The translations under genes and the position numbers were made by a program. Of a stretch of DNA of 55,589 nucleotides, positions 11,885-21,390 are shown piece after piece. This DNA comes from an uncultured Clostridia bacterium (GTDB lineage: Bacteria; Bacillota; Clostridia; Christensenellales; CAG-138), in assembly GCA_944366945.1 (NCBI GenBank), contig CALVWJ010000017.1, forward strand, positions 1 through 55,589, written 5' to 3'. Position 1 is the first letter of the stretch. The number at the start of each line of letters is the position of its first letter. The notes under the pieces were generated by a model, which was given only the letters and a program-made list of their open reading frames with translations, was not told the DNA's origin and did no database searches.

Positions 11885-13042
11885 CTAGCCATTTTTTATA
11901 AGCGTGCATACCGCGCGCGCAGTCATGCACTTTCCCGCCCCCTCATCGTTCATCCCTTCGCTTGTGGTCGCCTTTACGCTCACTTCGGAGGCATCCACCC
12001 CCAGGCACTGTGCAAGATTGCTGCGCATTGTCGCGATATATGGTACAAGCTTTGGTTTCTGCGCAACAATTGTGGCATCCACATTGCCGAGTAAAAACCC
12101 GTTTTCCCGCAAAAGCGCAGCCGTTTCCCGCAAAAGCACAAGGGAGGATATGCCCCTGTAACGCTCCTCTGCATCTGGAAAATGGGTTCCAATATCGCCA
12201 AGTGCAGCGGCGCCAAGCAGCGCATCGATCACAGCATGCACGAGCACGTCCGCATCCGAATGGCCAAGCAGGCCTTTTTCATATGGGATCTCTACCCCGC
12301 CAAGCACAAGCCGGCGCCCCGGCACAAGCGCATGCGTATCCTCGCCAAAACCTATGCGCTGCAGGCGCTGCGCTGCGCATGCAGCATGAAAAAACGGCAG
12401 GTCTTCCGGGCTGGTCAGCTTCTGATTCATGATGCTCCCTTCTGTAAAATGCGGCGCATACCCTGCTGCCATGTAAACGGCGCAATCATCCGTTTCGTTT
12501 AGCCCTCCCGCTTCTGCGGCTTCATAGGCAGAAAGGATGCGCTTGAACTCGAATGCCTGCGGCGTCTGCATGAGCAAGCGTTCTTCCCGCGGGAACAGCT
12601 CTCCCGCCTGGGTGCGGACCGTATCGCGCACCGGAATGGCAGCGACGCCACACCCGTTTTGCTGCGCCCCGCGCACAGCCGCATCGATCACAGCCGGCGG
12701 AACGAGGCAGCGCGCGGCATCGTGGATGGCAACAACGCCCTCTTTTATTCCCCGCGTCTGCAGCGCCCGCAGCGCATTGCACACTGAAGCCCCACGCGTC
12801 GCGCCGCCCTGCGCAACCCAAACGCGTGCATCCTCCGCCGCAAGGGCAAGCGCTTCAGAGCGGGTTTGCTCTGAAACGGCGATCACAATCCCCTTAGGCG
12901 GGCATTGGCTGCGTAGAAACGCTTCATAGCAAAGGCGCAGCGGCGTTTTTCCTTGAAAGCGCAGGGCAAGCTTATTTTGCCCCATGCGCGTTCCCAGGCC
13001 CGCAGCAAGGAGCACTGCATAAACTTCGCTGGTGCAGCGCAT
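11885..13042 (-). CDS. ispDF: bifunctional IspD/IspF of the MEP isoprenoid pathway
   Basis: A 385-residue fusion. IspD part (about 1-225): cytidylyltransferase with VLLAAGLGTRMG (10-21) and NETDDCAVY, converting MEP plus CTP to CDP-ME. IspF part (about 230-385): RIGFGEDTHALVPGRRL with the zinc-binding Asp and His, GHSDADVLVHAVIDALLG and DIGTHFPD, which makes MEcPP. The two steps are separated by IspE, so this fusion links non-consecutive enzymes, as known in several bacteria. It begins three bases after rqcP ends. Confidence 0.95.
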   Translation of the reverse strand: MRCTSEVYAVLLAAGLGTRMGQNKLALRFQGKTPLRLCYEAFLRSQCPPKGIVIAVSEQTRSEALALAAEDARVWVAQGGATRGASVCNALRALQTRGIKEGVVAIHDAARCLVPPAVIDAAVRGAQQNGCGVAAIPVRDTVRTQAGELFPREERLLMQTPQAFEFKRILSAYEAAEAGGLNETDDCAVYMAAGYAPHFTEGSIMNQKLTSPEDLPFFHAACAAQRLQRIGFGEDTHALVPGRRLVLGGVEIPYEKGLLGHSDADVLVHAVIDALLGAAALGDIGTHFPDAEERYRGISSLVLLRETAALLRENGFLLGNVDATIVAQKPKLVPYIATMRSNLAQCLGVDASEVSVKATTSEGMNDEGAGKCMTARAVCTLIKNG

Positions 13043-13045
13043 ATG

Positions 13046-13294
13046 TTATTCCTCCGGCAAAACCTCATACATCGAAGAGGCTTCGGCTTTCGCCGCATGC
13101 TCCTGCACGGAAAGCACCTTTACGCGCATATGTTTGCCTCCCATGAGAAGGGTAAGCACGTCGCCTTCTTTCACTTCGCTTGATGCCTTTGCCACTTTGC
13201 CGTTGATCTGCACGCGTCCAAGCCCCGCAGCCTCGTTTGCGACGGTGCGACGCTTAATGATGCGCGAGACCTTTAAATATTTATCCAAACGCAT
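13046..13294 (-). CDS. rqcP: S4-domain ribosome quality control protein RqcP
   Basis: An 82-residue S4 RNA-binding protein (formerly YabO). It begins MRLDKYLKVSRIIKRRT, followed by GRVQINGKVAKASSEVKEGD and the family ending MYEVLPEE. In Firmicutes it works with RqcH on stalled 50S subunits to elongate alanine tails. Length and all landmarks agree with the family. First gene of the rqcP-ispDF-DUF2156-GNAT run. Confidence 0.92.
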   Translation of the reverse strand: MRLDKYLKVSRIIKRRTVANEAAGLGRVQINGKVAKASSEVKEGDVLTLLMGGKHMRVKVLSVQEHAAKAEASSMYEVLPEE

Positions 13295-13345
13295 GGCGTT
13301 TCCCCCTTCATCTGCTCTATCTTAGTATTTTGCCATTCCCAGTAT

Positions 13346-13378
13346 AAAGAAAAACGGCGGCGGTTTCAACCGCCGCCG
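13346..13378 (-). terminator. intrinsic terminator of the pth-mfd-foldase operon
   Basis: On the minus strand a perfect stem of about 10 bp (CGGCGGCGGTT pairing with AACCGCCGCCG, 13355-13378) is followed by TTTTTCTTT, 16 bases after the foldase stop codon. This is the best-formed terminator on this strand. Confidence 0.85.
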
Positions 13379-13393
13379 CACAAAAAATCCGGT

Positions 13394-14821
13394 TTAAGCA
13401 TCCAGCAGCACGTTGTATACATCCTCGTGCAGCGTAACGGTGCCATCGTTCATCCATGCATCGATGATAGCCTCCCACTCCGTGGTGCGAATTTCCTCCA
13501 GCAGATAACCGCGGATGCCTTCTTCAATGCTCGAAAGCTCTACGATGCCCGCCGGTTCATCCGCCAGGTAATAGATGATGTGGTAACCATCCTCATCTGC
13601 AAAGGGTTCTGAGTAAGTGCCCATGGAAAGCTTGCTGAATTGCTCCTTCACCACATCCGACCAATCGTCATCACAAGCATAGTCCAGCGCGATCAAAATG
13701 CCTTTTTCCGCAAAGATAGAATAATCGCTGTAGGCATCCGGGCTGCTCTGTTCCTTCACAAGGGTTGCAAAATCCGCCCCGCCCGCAAGCTCCGCGTAAA
13801 GTTCATTCGCTTTTTCGCGCGCAGCGGAGCTATACGTTTCATACATTTCCTCATTGGCGGACTGCAGCTCTTTATACTGCGCCACGAGCTCCTGCATTTT
13901 TCCCGCATCTCCCGCAGTGCCATCCAGCGCAGCAGCAAAGGCCAGCGCGCCGTATTCATCCTCGATAAGCGCCATGTCCGCCTCGTTCGCTTCGTATTCG
14001 CTGGGCAGCGCATCTTCGAACGCGCAGAAAATATGCAGGATCCGCGAATAGCCTTCCGGCGCGTACGCTACCGGTGCGGTGCCGCTTTTCTCAAAAGCTT
14101 CCTCATCGTACTTATAAGCTTCCGGGGTTTCAGCATAGTAGGTCATCTGCTCTTCCACAAGGGAATCATATTCAGCTTGAATCTGCTCCTCCGTAAGCGC
14201 TACGTCCTTGAGCTGATCGTTTTGAAGCAGCTCCTGGATATAGGTATCGGTTACAGTTTCCGTCAAGAAGGCTGCATATTCATCGTAAGTAGCATCCTCA
14301 TCGCCCATGTTATAGGCAGCTTCCTCGAGGATCAGCTCCATCGTGCGTTCATCCACATCGATGTTGGGGTCGCTTTCTGCCTCGCTTTCTGCCTGCGCGC
14401 GATAGTAGGCATCCAGCTCTTCCAGCTCGGATTCAATCCGCTCTTGGAGCTCAGCCTGCTCTTCTTCATCGAACTCCGCATACCCAAGTTCATTGGCTTT
14501 GACCGAAATAAGCTTTGCTTCCACAAGGCTGTTGACAACGTCATCCAGTAGCATCGCACGCATTTCTGGATCGCTGCTCAGATCATAGCCATAGTTTGTA
14601 AAATACGATATATAGGAATCGAACGTTTCCTTAACTTCGCCAAGCGTAATCTTTTCGTCCCCGATTTCCGCCACAACAGCGGTTAAATCATACGTAGAAT
14701 CGCTTTCATCTGTAACTGCCGGCGTAGGCGATGCTTCCGGATCGCCTGTGGTTAAGGAGCAACCCGCAGCAAAGCAAAGCAGCAGAAGTGCTGCCAGGGA
14801 CAGGGCAAGATATTTCTTCAT
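13394..14821 (-). CDS. foldase-type peptidylprolyl isomerase lipoprotein (PrsA/SurA-like)
   Basis: A 475-residue exported chaperone. It has a signal peptide with lipobox (LCFAAGC, Cys about residue 21), a low-complexity linker, a SurA-N-like helical region (about 50-250) and a divergent parvulin domain (RILHIFCAF to EPFADEDGYHIIYYL). It should sit on the outer face of the membrane and help secreted proteins fold. ATG 14821 follows GAGGAG at seven bases. The protein is very acidic, as usual in this group. It lies 77 bases after mfd and ends at a terminator. Confidence 0.85.
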   Translation of the reverse strand: MKKYLALSLAALLLLCFAAGCSLTTGDPEASPTPAVTDESDSTYDLTAVVAEIGDEKITLGEVKETFDSYISYFTNYGYDLSSDPEMRAMLLDDVVNSLVEAKLISVKANELGYAEFDEEEQAELQERIESELEELDAYYRAQAESEAESDPNIDVDERTMELILEEAAYNMGDEDATYDEYAAFLTETVTDTYIQELLQNDQLKDVALTEEQIQAEYDSLVEEQMTYYAETPEAYKYDEEAFEKSGTAPVAYAPEGYSRILHIFCAFEDALPSEYEANEADMALIEDEYGALAFAAALDGTAGDAGKMQELVAQYKELQSANEEMYETYSSAAREKANELYAELAGGADFATLVKEQSSPDAYSDYSIFAEKGILIALDYACDDDWSDVVKEQFSKLSMGTYSEPFADEDGYHIIYYLADEPAGIVELSSIEEGIRGYLLEEIRTTEWEAIIDAWMNDGTVTLHEDVYNVLLDA

Positions 14822-14898
14822 CAAATTTCTCCTCACATTTCTTTGGATCATGGCACCGCGCATAAACTGCTGCGCGATAAGCCGCTCTTATTATACCA

Positions 14899-17800
14899 TC
14901 AATTCGCCTCAACACAATCGGCAAGGGTGTAAACAATCTGTGGCAACATGCCGAACAGTTTTTCCGCATCCGCGCGCGGCATGCGAATTAAGAGAGCAGG
15001 CGTTTCGCCGTTGATGAGCTGCGCGCCTGGGATTTCCCCCACCGCCGCAAGAAGCTTCAGCCCATTGATAGGCGCCCCCTGCGCGAAGGTGAAGCGCACC
15101 TCTCCTGCGCGCACGGAAAGCTGCGCGATATGCGCGCGGGCTGCCTCTGCCTTGAGGAACGCGATATCCAGCAGATTTTTCGTTTCTTCTGGGATCTCAC
15201 CATAGCGATCGATCAATTCATCCTGCACATCGTAAAGATCCTCGCGCGATGCAATGAGCGCAATGCGCTTGTACATGGAAAGCCGCTCCGTTTCGCGCGG
15301 GATATAGGCATGCGGAATTGCAGCAGAAAGCGGTACGTCCATCACCGTTTCCACCGCAGGCTGCTCCACTTCACCGCGTGCCTCCTTCACCGCGCTGTTT
15401 ACGATCTTGCAATAGAGATCATACCCAACAGCCGCCATGTGGCCATGTTGCTCCGGGCCAAGCAGGTTGCCCGCACCGCGGATCTCAAGATCGCGCAGGG
15501 CGATCTTAAACCCTGCGCCGAACTGCGTGAATTCGCGGATTGCGCTCAGCCGCTTTTCCGCAACCTCCGTGAGCACTTTATCGCGCAAAAACGTCAGATA
15601 GGCGTAGCCGAGGCGCGTGCTGCGGCCTACGCGGCCTCGCAGCTGGTACAGCTGAGAAAGGCCCATCTTATCCGCTTCGTATACCAAAATGGTGTTTACA
15701 TTTGGAATGTCCAGGCCGCTTTCGATGATCGTGCTGCAAAGCAGCACATCGTAGCGCTGCTCCATAAAGTCGAGCATTGTGCGCTCGAGCTGATGCTCTG
15801 GCATCTGCCCATGCGCATATCCGATGCGCGCTTCCGGCACAAGCGCACGCAGCTCCTCCGCAAAGCGCTCCATGTTGCGCACGCGGTTGTAGACAAAATA
15901 CACCTGCCCACCCCGGCCGATCTCCTTTAGGATAGCCTCGCGCGCCATGCCATCCCCATATTCCATCACATAAGTCTGCACCGGGTAACGCTGTTCCGGC
16001 GGCGTTTCAATCACGGACATATCCCGTATGCCTGTCATGGACATATGCAGCGTGCGGGGAATGGGCGTTGCAGAGAGGGTGAGTACATCCACGCTCTGCT
16101 TGATATTTTTGATCTGCTCCTTATGCCCCACGCCAAACCGCTGTTCCTCATCAATGATAAGGAGACCCAGGTCCTTGAAGCGCACGTTTTTTCCAAGCAG
16201 CTTATGCGTACCCACGACCACATCAATGCTGCCCTTTGCAAGCCCCTCAAGGATGGCGGTTTCATCCTTCCCGGCCTTGAAACGCGAGAGCAGTGCAACA
16301 TTCACTGGAAAGCCCGAGAAGCGCGCGGCCAGCGTATTATAATGCTGCTGCGCAAGGATGGTCGTTGGAACGAGAAACGCAACCTGCTTGCTGTCCATCA
16401 CGGCCTTAAACGCCGCGCGCAGGGCAACCTCCGTTTTGCCATAGCCCACATCGCCGCAAAGCAGGCGGTCCATCACGCGCGGGGATTCCATATCCTTTTT
16501 GATTTCTGCAATGCAGGTAAGCTGGTCCGGCGTTTCTTCATAAGGAAAGCTTTCTTCCAGGCGCGTCTGCCAGGCGTTGTCCGGCGAAAAGGCAAACCCT
16601 TTCCTGTTCATCCGTTCGCCATAGAGCCGCACGAGGTCAAACGCGAGCTTCTTTACGCTTTCCCGCGTGCGGGAAACGGTGCGCTGCCATTCCCCGGAAC
16701 CCAATTTAGAAAGGCGAACGGTATCCTCATCCCCGCCAACATATTTTTGCACGCGGTCCAGCTGATCCGTTGGAATATACAGCTTTTCCCCACCCGCATA
16801 GGCAAGATGCAGGTAATCGCGGGTCACGCCCGCCACATCAAGCGTTACTACGCCCACAAAGCGGCCCACTCCATGCAGTTCATGCACCACAAGGTCGCCC
16901 ACGGAAAGTTCCGAAAACGCAAGCTGCGGCCGTTTGCGGTGCGCCGTTGCACTTTTTTTCTGCACCGCCCCATAAAGCTCTGCTTCGCTGACCGCAACAA
17001 GCTTGATTTCCGGGTACTCAAATCCCTTTTCGATGGATTCCCCCGTGATAATGATCTCGCCAGGCACGAGCGGCCTTGCAAGGGCATCCGTTACGGCAAC
17101 GTGCACATCTTGATCGAGCAACTGATCCTGCAGGCGCACGGCATGGCTGCCCGCATAAATGGCAACCGTAGCTCCCGCTTTGCGCCAGGATGCGATATCC
17201 GAGGCGAGCAGATCCTGCGCAGCAAGGTATTTTGTCGCAGGGCGCGTCTCAAATCGGAACAAGCATTTGGGCGCAATGAGCCCATAGGTCCTCGTAAGGG
17301 CAAAAAGCATGGCCGTGCGCGGGGTATCCAGCTGCGCGAGCAGGATAGAGGGGCGGCCCAGCAGCTCCGCCTGCTCGGGCTCCGCATTTCCATCCGCAAG
17401 GAGAGCGGAAACCGCATCCAAATGCTCCATGTGCGCTACCTTTGCGCTTTCCTCTACGCGCTGCGGTTCATCGATGAGCACAAGTGCATCCTCTGGAAGG
17501 TAATCCTGCAGGAAGGCGTCATCATAAAACAGCGGCAGGAAAAGCTCTGCGCCTGCCGGTATGCCGCCTGCAGAAAGCGTTTCCAATTCTTCTGAAAGGC
17601 GCGGCTTCTTTTTGAGCGCGCGCAACCCACGCGCGCGTGCCGCATCGGTCAGCGGCATTTCGTGCGCAGGCGGAATCATAACGGAATCAACGTTTTCAAT
17701 AGAACGCTGGGATAGCGCGTCATAGGTGCGCATGGTGTCGATTTCAGTATCGAAGAACTCAATGCGCACAGGGTTTTCCGCGGCGATGGGAAACACGTCA

Positions 17801-18345
17801 AGGTATCCGCCGCGCAGGCAAACCTGCCCCCTCCCTTCGCAGACATCCACGCGCTCATATCCCGCATCGACCATTTGCTTGAGTAATGCCTGCGGATCTC
17901 CCGTTTGCCCCACATGCACATCTACCGTCATCGCGCGCAGCGCGCCCGGCGGCGTCAAACGCTGCAAAAGCGCAGCGGCAGAAACCACAACGAGCGCGTT
18001 TTCGCCGGAAAGCAGCCCGGAAAGCGTTTTGATGCGGCGCGCCGTCAGCCCGGCGGATGCCGCGATCCCACGCCCTGCGAGCGGCATATCCCGTGCCGGC
18101 AGGTGTACGGCATGGGGCGTATACGCCGAGGCCTCTTCCTGGATCCGCGCGGCAGAAGCTTCGTTGGCAGTAACAACAACCACGGTTTTCCCAGTATCAC
18201 AAAAGAGCGCCGCTGCCATATGCGCCCGGTGCGCTTCGCCCAGCCCAAACACGGCAGCAGCCCCTTCGTTTTTTAAAAGCGCTTCCCGCAGGCGCTGGTA
18301 TTCCGGATGCCTGCCAAGGAATTCAATCAACGGATGCTTATTCAT
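14899..18345 (-). CDS. mfd: transcription-repair coupling factor Mfd
   Basis: A 1148-residue ATP-dependent translocase that removes RNA polymerase stalled at lesions and recruits UvrA. Seen in order: UvrB-like N-terminal module, RNA polymerase interaction domain (about 480-550, VHELHGVGRFVGV), RecG-like motor with Walker A GDVGYGKTE, DEEQRFGVGHKEQ, LTLSATPIPRTL and the helicase C-lobe, then the C-terminal TRCF domain. ATG 18345 is chosen because AGAGGAGG precedes it and it overlaps the end of pth by eight bases, a frequent pth-mfd arrangement. Confidence 0.97.
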   Translation of the reverse strand: MNKHPLIEFLGRHPEYQRLREALLKNEGAAAVFGLGEAHRAHMAAALFCDTGKTVVVVTANEASAARIQEEASAYTPHAVHLPARDMPLAGRGIAASAGLTARRIKTLSGLLSGENALVVVSAAALLQRLTPPGALRAMTVDVHVGQTGDPQALLKQMVDAGYERVDVCEGRGQVCLRGGYLDVFPIAAENPVRIEFFDTEIDTMRTYDALSQRSIENVDSVMIPPAHEMPLTDAARARGLRALKKKPRLSEELETLSAGGIPAGAELFLPLFYDDAFLQDYLPEDALVLIDEPQRVEESAKVAHMEHLDAVSALLADGNAEPEQAELLGRPSILLAQLDTPRTAMLFALTRTYGLIAPKCLFRFETRPATKYLAAQDLLASDIASWRKAGATVAIYAGSHAVRLQDQLLDQDVHVAVTDALARPLVPGEIIITGESIEKGFEYPEIKLVAVSEAELYGAVQKKSATAHRKRPQLAFSELSVGDLVVHELHGVGRFVGVVTLDVAGVTRDYLHLAYAGGEKLYIPTDQLDRVQKYVGGDEDTVRLSKLGSGEWQRTVSRTRESVKKLAFDLVRLYGERMNRKGFAFSPDNAWQTRLEESFPYEETPDQLTCIAEIKKDMESPRVMDRLLCGDVGYGKTEVALRAAFKAVMDSKQVAFLVPTTILAQQHYNTLAARFSGFPVNVALLSRFKAGKDETAILEGLAKGSIDVVVGTHKLLGKNVRFKDLGLLIIDEEQRFGVGHKEQIKNIKQSVDVLTLSATPIPRTLHMSMTGIRDMSVIETPPEQRYPVQTYVMEYGDGMAREAILKEIGRGGQVYFVYNRVRNMERFAEELRALVPEARIGYAHGQMPEHQLERTMLDFMEQRYDVLLCSTIIESGLDIPNVNTILVYEADKMGLSQLYQLRGRVGRSTRLGYAYLTFLRDKVLTEVAEKRLSAIREFTQFGAGFKIALRDLEIRGAGNLLGPEQHGHMAAVGYDLYCKIVNSAVKEARGEVEQPAVETVMDVPLSAAIPHAYIPRETERLSMYKRIALIASREDLYDVQDELIDRYGEIPEETKNLLDIAFLKAEAARAHIAQLSVRAGEVRFTFAQGAPINGLKLLAAVGEIPGAQLINGETPALLIRMPRADAEKLFGMLPQIVYTLADCVEAN

Positions 18346-18979
18346 GTGCCTCCTCTGCATGCCCGTTTTCCTCCCGGCGCGCATGCGGCTCCTCCGCAGG
18401 CTTTTTTTCCTGTTTGGGCCGTTTGTTAAACCTGGCTTGCGCTTCCTTCAGTTCTCCCCGTACGATCAGCTCCACGGCGTCTGCCGCGCTGTTCATCGCA
18501 GGGAGCAAAAGCGCCCTTTCTTCCGCATCGGGTGCGCCAAGCACATGCGAGACCAAGTTTCGTTGCCCGTCTGGATGCCCAATCCCCACGCGCACGCGCG
18601 GGAAATCATCAAACCCAAGCTGATAGATAATGCTCCGCATGCCGTTGTGCGTGCCGGAAGAACCGCCCGCGCGAACTCGAAGCGTGCCAATTGGAAGGTC
18701 AATGTCGTCATAAATGACGATCAGCTCTGAGTTTTCGCATTTATACCAATTTAGAAGATCCCGCGCAGCCCAGCCGGAATTGTTCATGAATGTTTCCGGC
18801 TTTGCAAGCACCACGCGCTCTGTACCGATGCGCCCTTCCCCAAATACGCTGCGGAAATTATGGCGGCAGATATCCACATTGTAACGATCGGCCAAAATGT
18901 CAAGCGTCATAAAACCGATGTTATGCCGCGTATTCTGATATTCTCGCCCGGGATTGCCGAGGCCAAGCACAAGAAACAT
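18338..18979 (-). CDS. pth: peptidyl-tRNA hydrolase
   Basis: A 213-residue enzyme that recycles peptidyl-tRNA by hydrolysing the ester bond. Family marks are LVLGLGNPGREYQNTRHNIG at the N-terminus (with the catalytic His in TRHN) and NNSGWAARDLL. The last 30 residues are a Lys/Glu-rich tail beyond the usual end. ATG 18979 is preceded by AAGGAGGGG. Transcribed from its own promoter (19066-19094); the leader contains a GC-rich imperfect hairpin around 19008-19032. Confidence 0.95.
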   Translation of the reverse strand: MFLVLGLGNPGREYQNTRHNIGFMTLDILADRYNVDICRHNFRSVFGEGRIGTERVVLAKPETFMNNSGWAARDLLNWYKCENSELIVIYDDIDLPIGTLRVRAGGSSGTHNGMRSIIYQLGFDDFPRVRVGIGHPDGQRNLVSHVLGAPDAEERALLLPAMNSAADAVELIVRGELKEAQARFNKRPKQEKKPAEEPHARREENGHAEEAHE

Positions 18980-19065
18980 AGGTTCCCCTCCTTGTTTTTC
19001 TGCACGCACGGACGCCCTCATGCCACCCTGGCATGGGGGTCTTAGGTCGTTTTCTTGCAACGTTT

Positions 19066-19094
19066 ATTATAAAACTTCAATACCTGGTGTGCAA
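19066..19094 (-). promoter_or_regulatory. promoter of the pth-mfd operon
   Basis: On the minus strand, TTGCAC (19089-19094), a 17-base spacer and TATAAT (19066-19071). Confidence 0.65.
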
Positions 19095-19101
19095 GCTGGG
19101 G

Positions 19102-19130
19102 ATGACAAACCTGCGCATCTGGATTATACT
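19102..19130 (+). promoter_or_regulatory. promoter of the Na/Pi transporter gene
   Basis: ATGACA (19102-19107), a 17-base spacer and TATACT (19125-19130). It lies back to back with the pth promoter; predicted start near 19137. Confidence 0.6.
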
Positions 19131-19161
19131 TTATTTGTAGTATTATGAAAAATTTTGCGGA

Positions 19162-21390
19162 GTGTGGCGAGAGCTTGTGGATATATTTGGAGGTTTGACC
19201 CTATTTGGCGGCATAGCGCTTTTCCTTTATGGTATGCGCATCATGGGGGAAGGGATCGAGAAGCGCGCCGGGCGGCAGATGCGAATTATCCTAGAGAAGC
19301 TGACCGCAAGCCCCATAAGAGGAATCCTCCTTGGAGCAGCAGTCACTGCAATCATTCAGAGCTCCGCCGCAACAACCGTTATGGTTGTAGGCTTCATCAA
19401 TTCCGGCATCATGAAGCTTACGCAGGCCACCGGCGTCATTATGGGCGCAAACCTTGGCACAACCATTACAGCCTGGATTTTAAGCCTTTCCGGGATTCAA
19501 GGGGAAAGCGTCTTCGTGCAGCTTTTAAAGCCTTCCTCTTTTTCCCCTGTGCTCGCCGTAATCGGCATCTCGTTCCAGCTTTTCTCCAAGAACAACAAGC
19601 GCAAGGACGTTGGCACCATCCTGCTCGGCTTTGCCATTCTTATGTTTGGCATGCAAACCATGAGCAGCGCAGTGGAGCCGCTTGCCAGCCTGCCGGAATT
19701 TACGCAGATTCTAATGCTTTTTGAAAGCCCCATCCTGGGCGTACTTACAGGCGCCCTCATCACGGCCGTGATTCAAAGCTCCTCCGCCTCGGTTGGCATT
19801 CTGCAGGCCTTCTCAGCCACCGGCAGCGTTACGTTTTCTTCCGCCATTCCAATTATCCTTGGCATGAACATCGGTGCCTGCATCATCACGCTGCTCTCCT
19901 CTGTAGGAACGCGCCCGGAAGCGCGCCGGGCCGCTTTTGTTCACCTGTATTTCAGTTTGATCGGCAAGGTGCTCGTGACAGCTGTATTCATGTTGGCCAA
20001 CGCGGTTTTCGAGTTTTCCTTTATGGAAACGGCTGTGACCCCAGTGAGCATTGCGGTGATCCACTCAGCCCTCAACCTCATCAGCATTGTCGTAATGCTG
20101 CCCTTTATGCGCCAGCTGGAGCGGCTTGCCTGCCTCACCGTAAAAGGCGACTCGGAAGCAGGCAGCGAAGCCGTGCTTTTGGATGAACGCTTCATGGCGA
20201 CGCCCGGACTCGCTGTAGACCGCAGCCGCGCGCTGACCAAAGAGATGGCCGATTTCTGCGTAGCCATGTTTCAAGACGCACTCTCGCTCATCCGCAATTA
20301 CGATGCAAAAATTGCACGCAGCGTTGCTGAGACGGAAGAAAAGCTCGACATGTATGAAGACCGCATCGGAACCTATCTTGTAGAACTTTCTTCCAAGAGC
20401 CTAACGCGGACGGATAACCGTGAAACGCAGAAGCTTCTTCATGCCATTGGGGATTTTGAGCGTATCGGCGACCATGCTTTGAATATCTCAGAATCCTGCG
20501 AAGAGATGCATGAAAAGGGGCTTTCTTTTTCAAGCTCTGCCCTCCGCCAATTGGATGTGATTATAGCTGCTGTTACTGAGGTGCTAGATCTTTCCATCCG
20601 CGCGTTTTTCAACGATGATGCTACCCTTGCTACACGCGTAGAGCCTTTGGAAGATGTGGTGGATGACCTGCGTGCTGAGCTCAAAACGCAGCATATCGAG
20701 CGCTTGCAGCGCGGCGGATGCACGATCGAGCTTGGGTTCATTTTCACCGATCTACTAACCAATTTTGAGCGCATTTCCGACCATTGCAGCAATATTGCAG
20801 CCTATGTCATCCAGACTGCCATGCACACCATGGCAACACACGAATACATGCATGTACTCAAGGATCTTGACAACAGCCGCTATGAGCAGATGCGCAAGGA
20901 ATATCTGGAAAAAATACAAACTAAGCTAAACCATATATGCATGGGAGCACAGCAGGATGAACCTGCTGTGCTCCCATGCTGTTCATGTGTAATACTGTGC
21001 CTGCATGGTGAAAAGCTGCCTGTATACCCCACGCTGCTGCATCAGCGCATCATGGGTGCCAAGTTCCACAAGCGATCCGCCCTGGAACACTGCGATCCGA
21101 TCACAGAATTTCGTGCTCGAAAGCCGATGCGAAATGTAAACAGCGGTTTTCCCTTTCACCAGCTCGTCAAAATGGCAATAAAGCTCAGCCTCTGCCCGCG
21201 GATCAAGCGCAGCGGCAGGTTCATCAAGTACGATCACTGGCGCATCCTTATAAAGTGCGCGGGCGAGCACAATCCGCTGTGCTTCTCCGCCCGATGGTTC
21301 AAATCCTGTCTCATCGAATTGCTTGGTGACGGATGTATGCACGCCTTTTGGCAATGTGTCAAGCCGCTCACCGAAGCCAACACGCCTTAA
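19162..21390 (+). CDS. Na/Pi cotransporter with PhoU domain; 3' end frame-disrupted
   Basis: NptA-type sodium-phosphate symporter: two QSS repeats (AAVTAIIQSSAATTVM, about 53-68; ALITAVIQSSSASVG, about 198-212) in the membrane half, then a PhoU-like helical domain (about 345-585). The natural protein should end near 20929: deleting one base in the A6 run at 20909-20914 gives ...EYLEKYKLS followed by a stop at 20927-20929. As written, the frame misses that stop, runs through an 18-bp hairpin (20939-20979) and continues about 135 codons antisense to the ABC gene. The start is GTG, 19162 or 19177; neither has a good RBS. Confidence 0.85.
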   Translation: MWRELVDIFGGLTLFGGIALFLYGMRIMGEGIEKRAGRQMRIILEKLTASPIRGILLGAAVTAIIQSSAATTVMVVGFINSGIMKLTQATGVIMGANLGTTITAWILSLSGIQGESVFVQLLKPSSFSPVLAVIGISFQLFSKNNKRKDVGTILLGFAILMFGMQTMSSAVEPLASLPEFTQILMLFESPILGVLTGALITAVIQSSSASVGILQAFSATGSVTFSSAIPIILGMNIGACIITLLSSVGTRPEARRAAFVHLYFSLIGKVLVTAVFMLANAVFEFSFMETAVTPVSIAVIHSALNLISIVVMLPFMRQLERLACLTVKGDSEAGSEAVLLDERFMATPGLAVDRSRALTKEMADFCVAMFQDALSLIRNYDAKIARSVAETEEKLDMYEDRIGTYLVELSSKSLTRTDNRETQKLLHAIGDFERIGDHALNISESCEEMHEKGLSFSSSALRQLDVIIAAVTEVLDLSIRAFFNDDATLATRVEPLEDVVDDLRAELKTQHIERLQRGGCTIELGFIFTDLLTNFERISDHCSNIAAYVIQTAMHTMATHEYMHVLKDLDNSRYEQMRKEYLEKIQTKLNHICMGAQQDEPAVLPCCSCVILCLHGEKLPVYPTLLHQRIMGAKFHKRSALEHCDPITEFRARKPMRNVNSGFPFHQLVKMAIKLSLCPRIKRSGRFIKYDHWRILIKCAGEHNPLCFSARWFKSCLIELLGDGCMHAFWQCVKPLTEANTP
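20939..20979. terminator. perfect 18-bp hairpin between convergent genes
   Basis: GCATGGGAGCACAGCAGG (20939-20956), a five-base loop and its exact complement (20962-20979). It starts 9 bases after the expected Na/Pi stop and ends 3 bases from the ABC stop codon. No T-tract on either side, but position and symmetry suggest it serves both transcripts, as a terminator or 3'-end stabiliser. Confidence 0.7.

Noticed and set aside
13640..14551. 303-codon open frame antisense to the foldase gene
   Set aside because: Shadow of an acidic, codon-biased gene on the other strand; no family pattern.
16045..17595. 516-codon open frame antisense to mfd
   Set aside because: It lies wholly inside the strongly supported mfd gene, has no ribosome binding site and a low-complexity His/Arg-rich product typical of the complement of a GC-rich coding strand.
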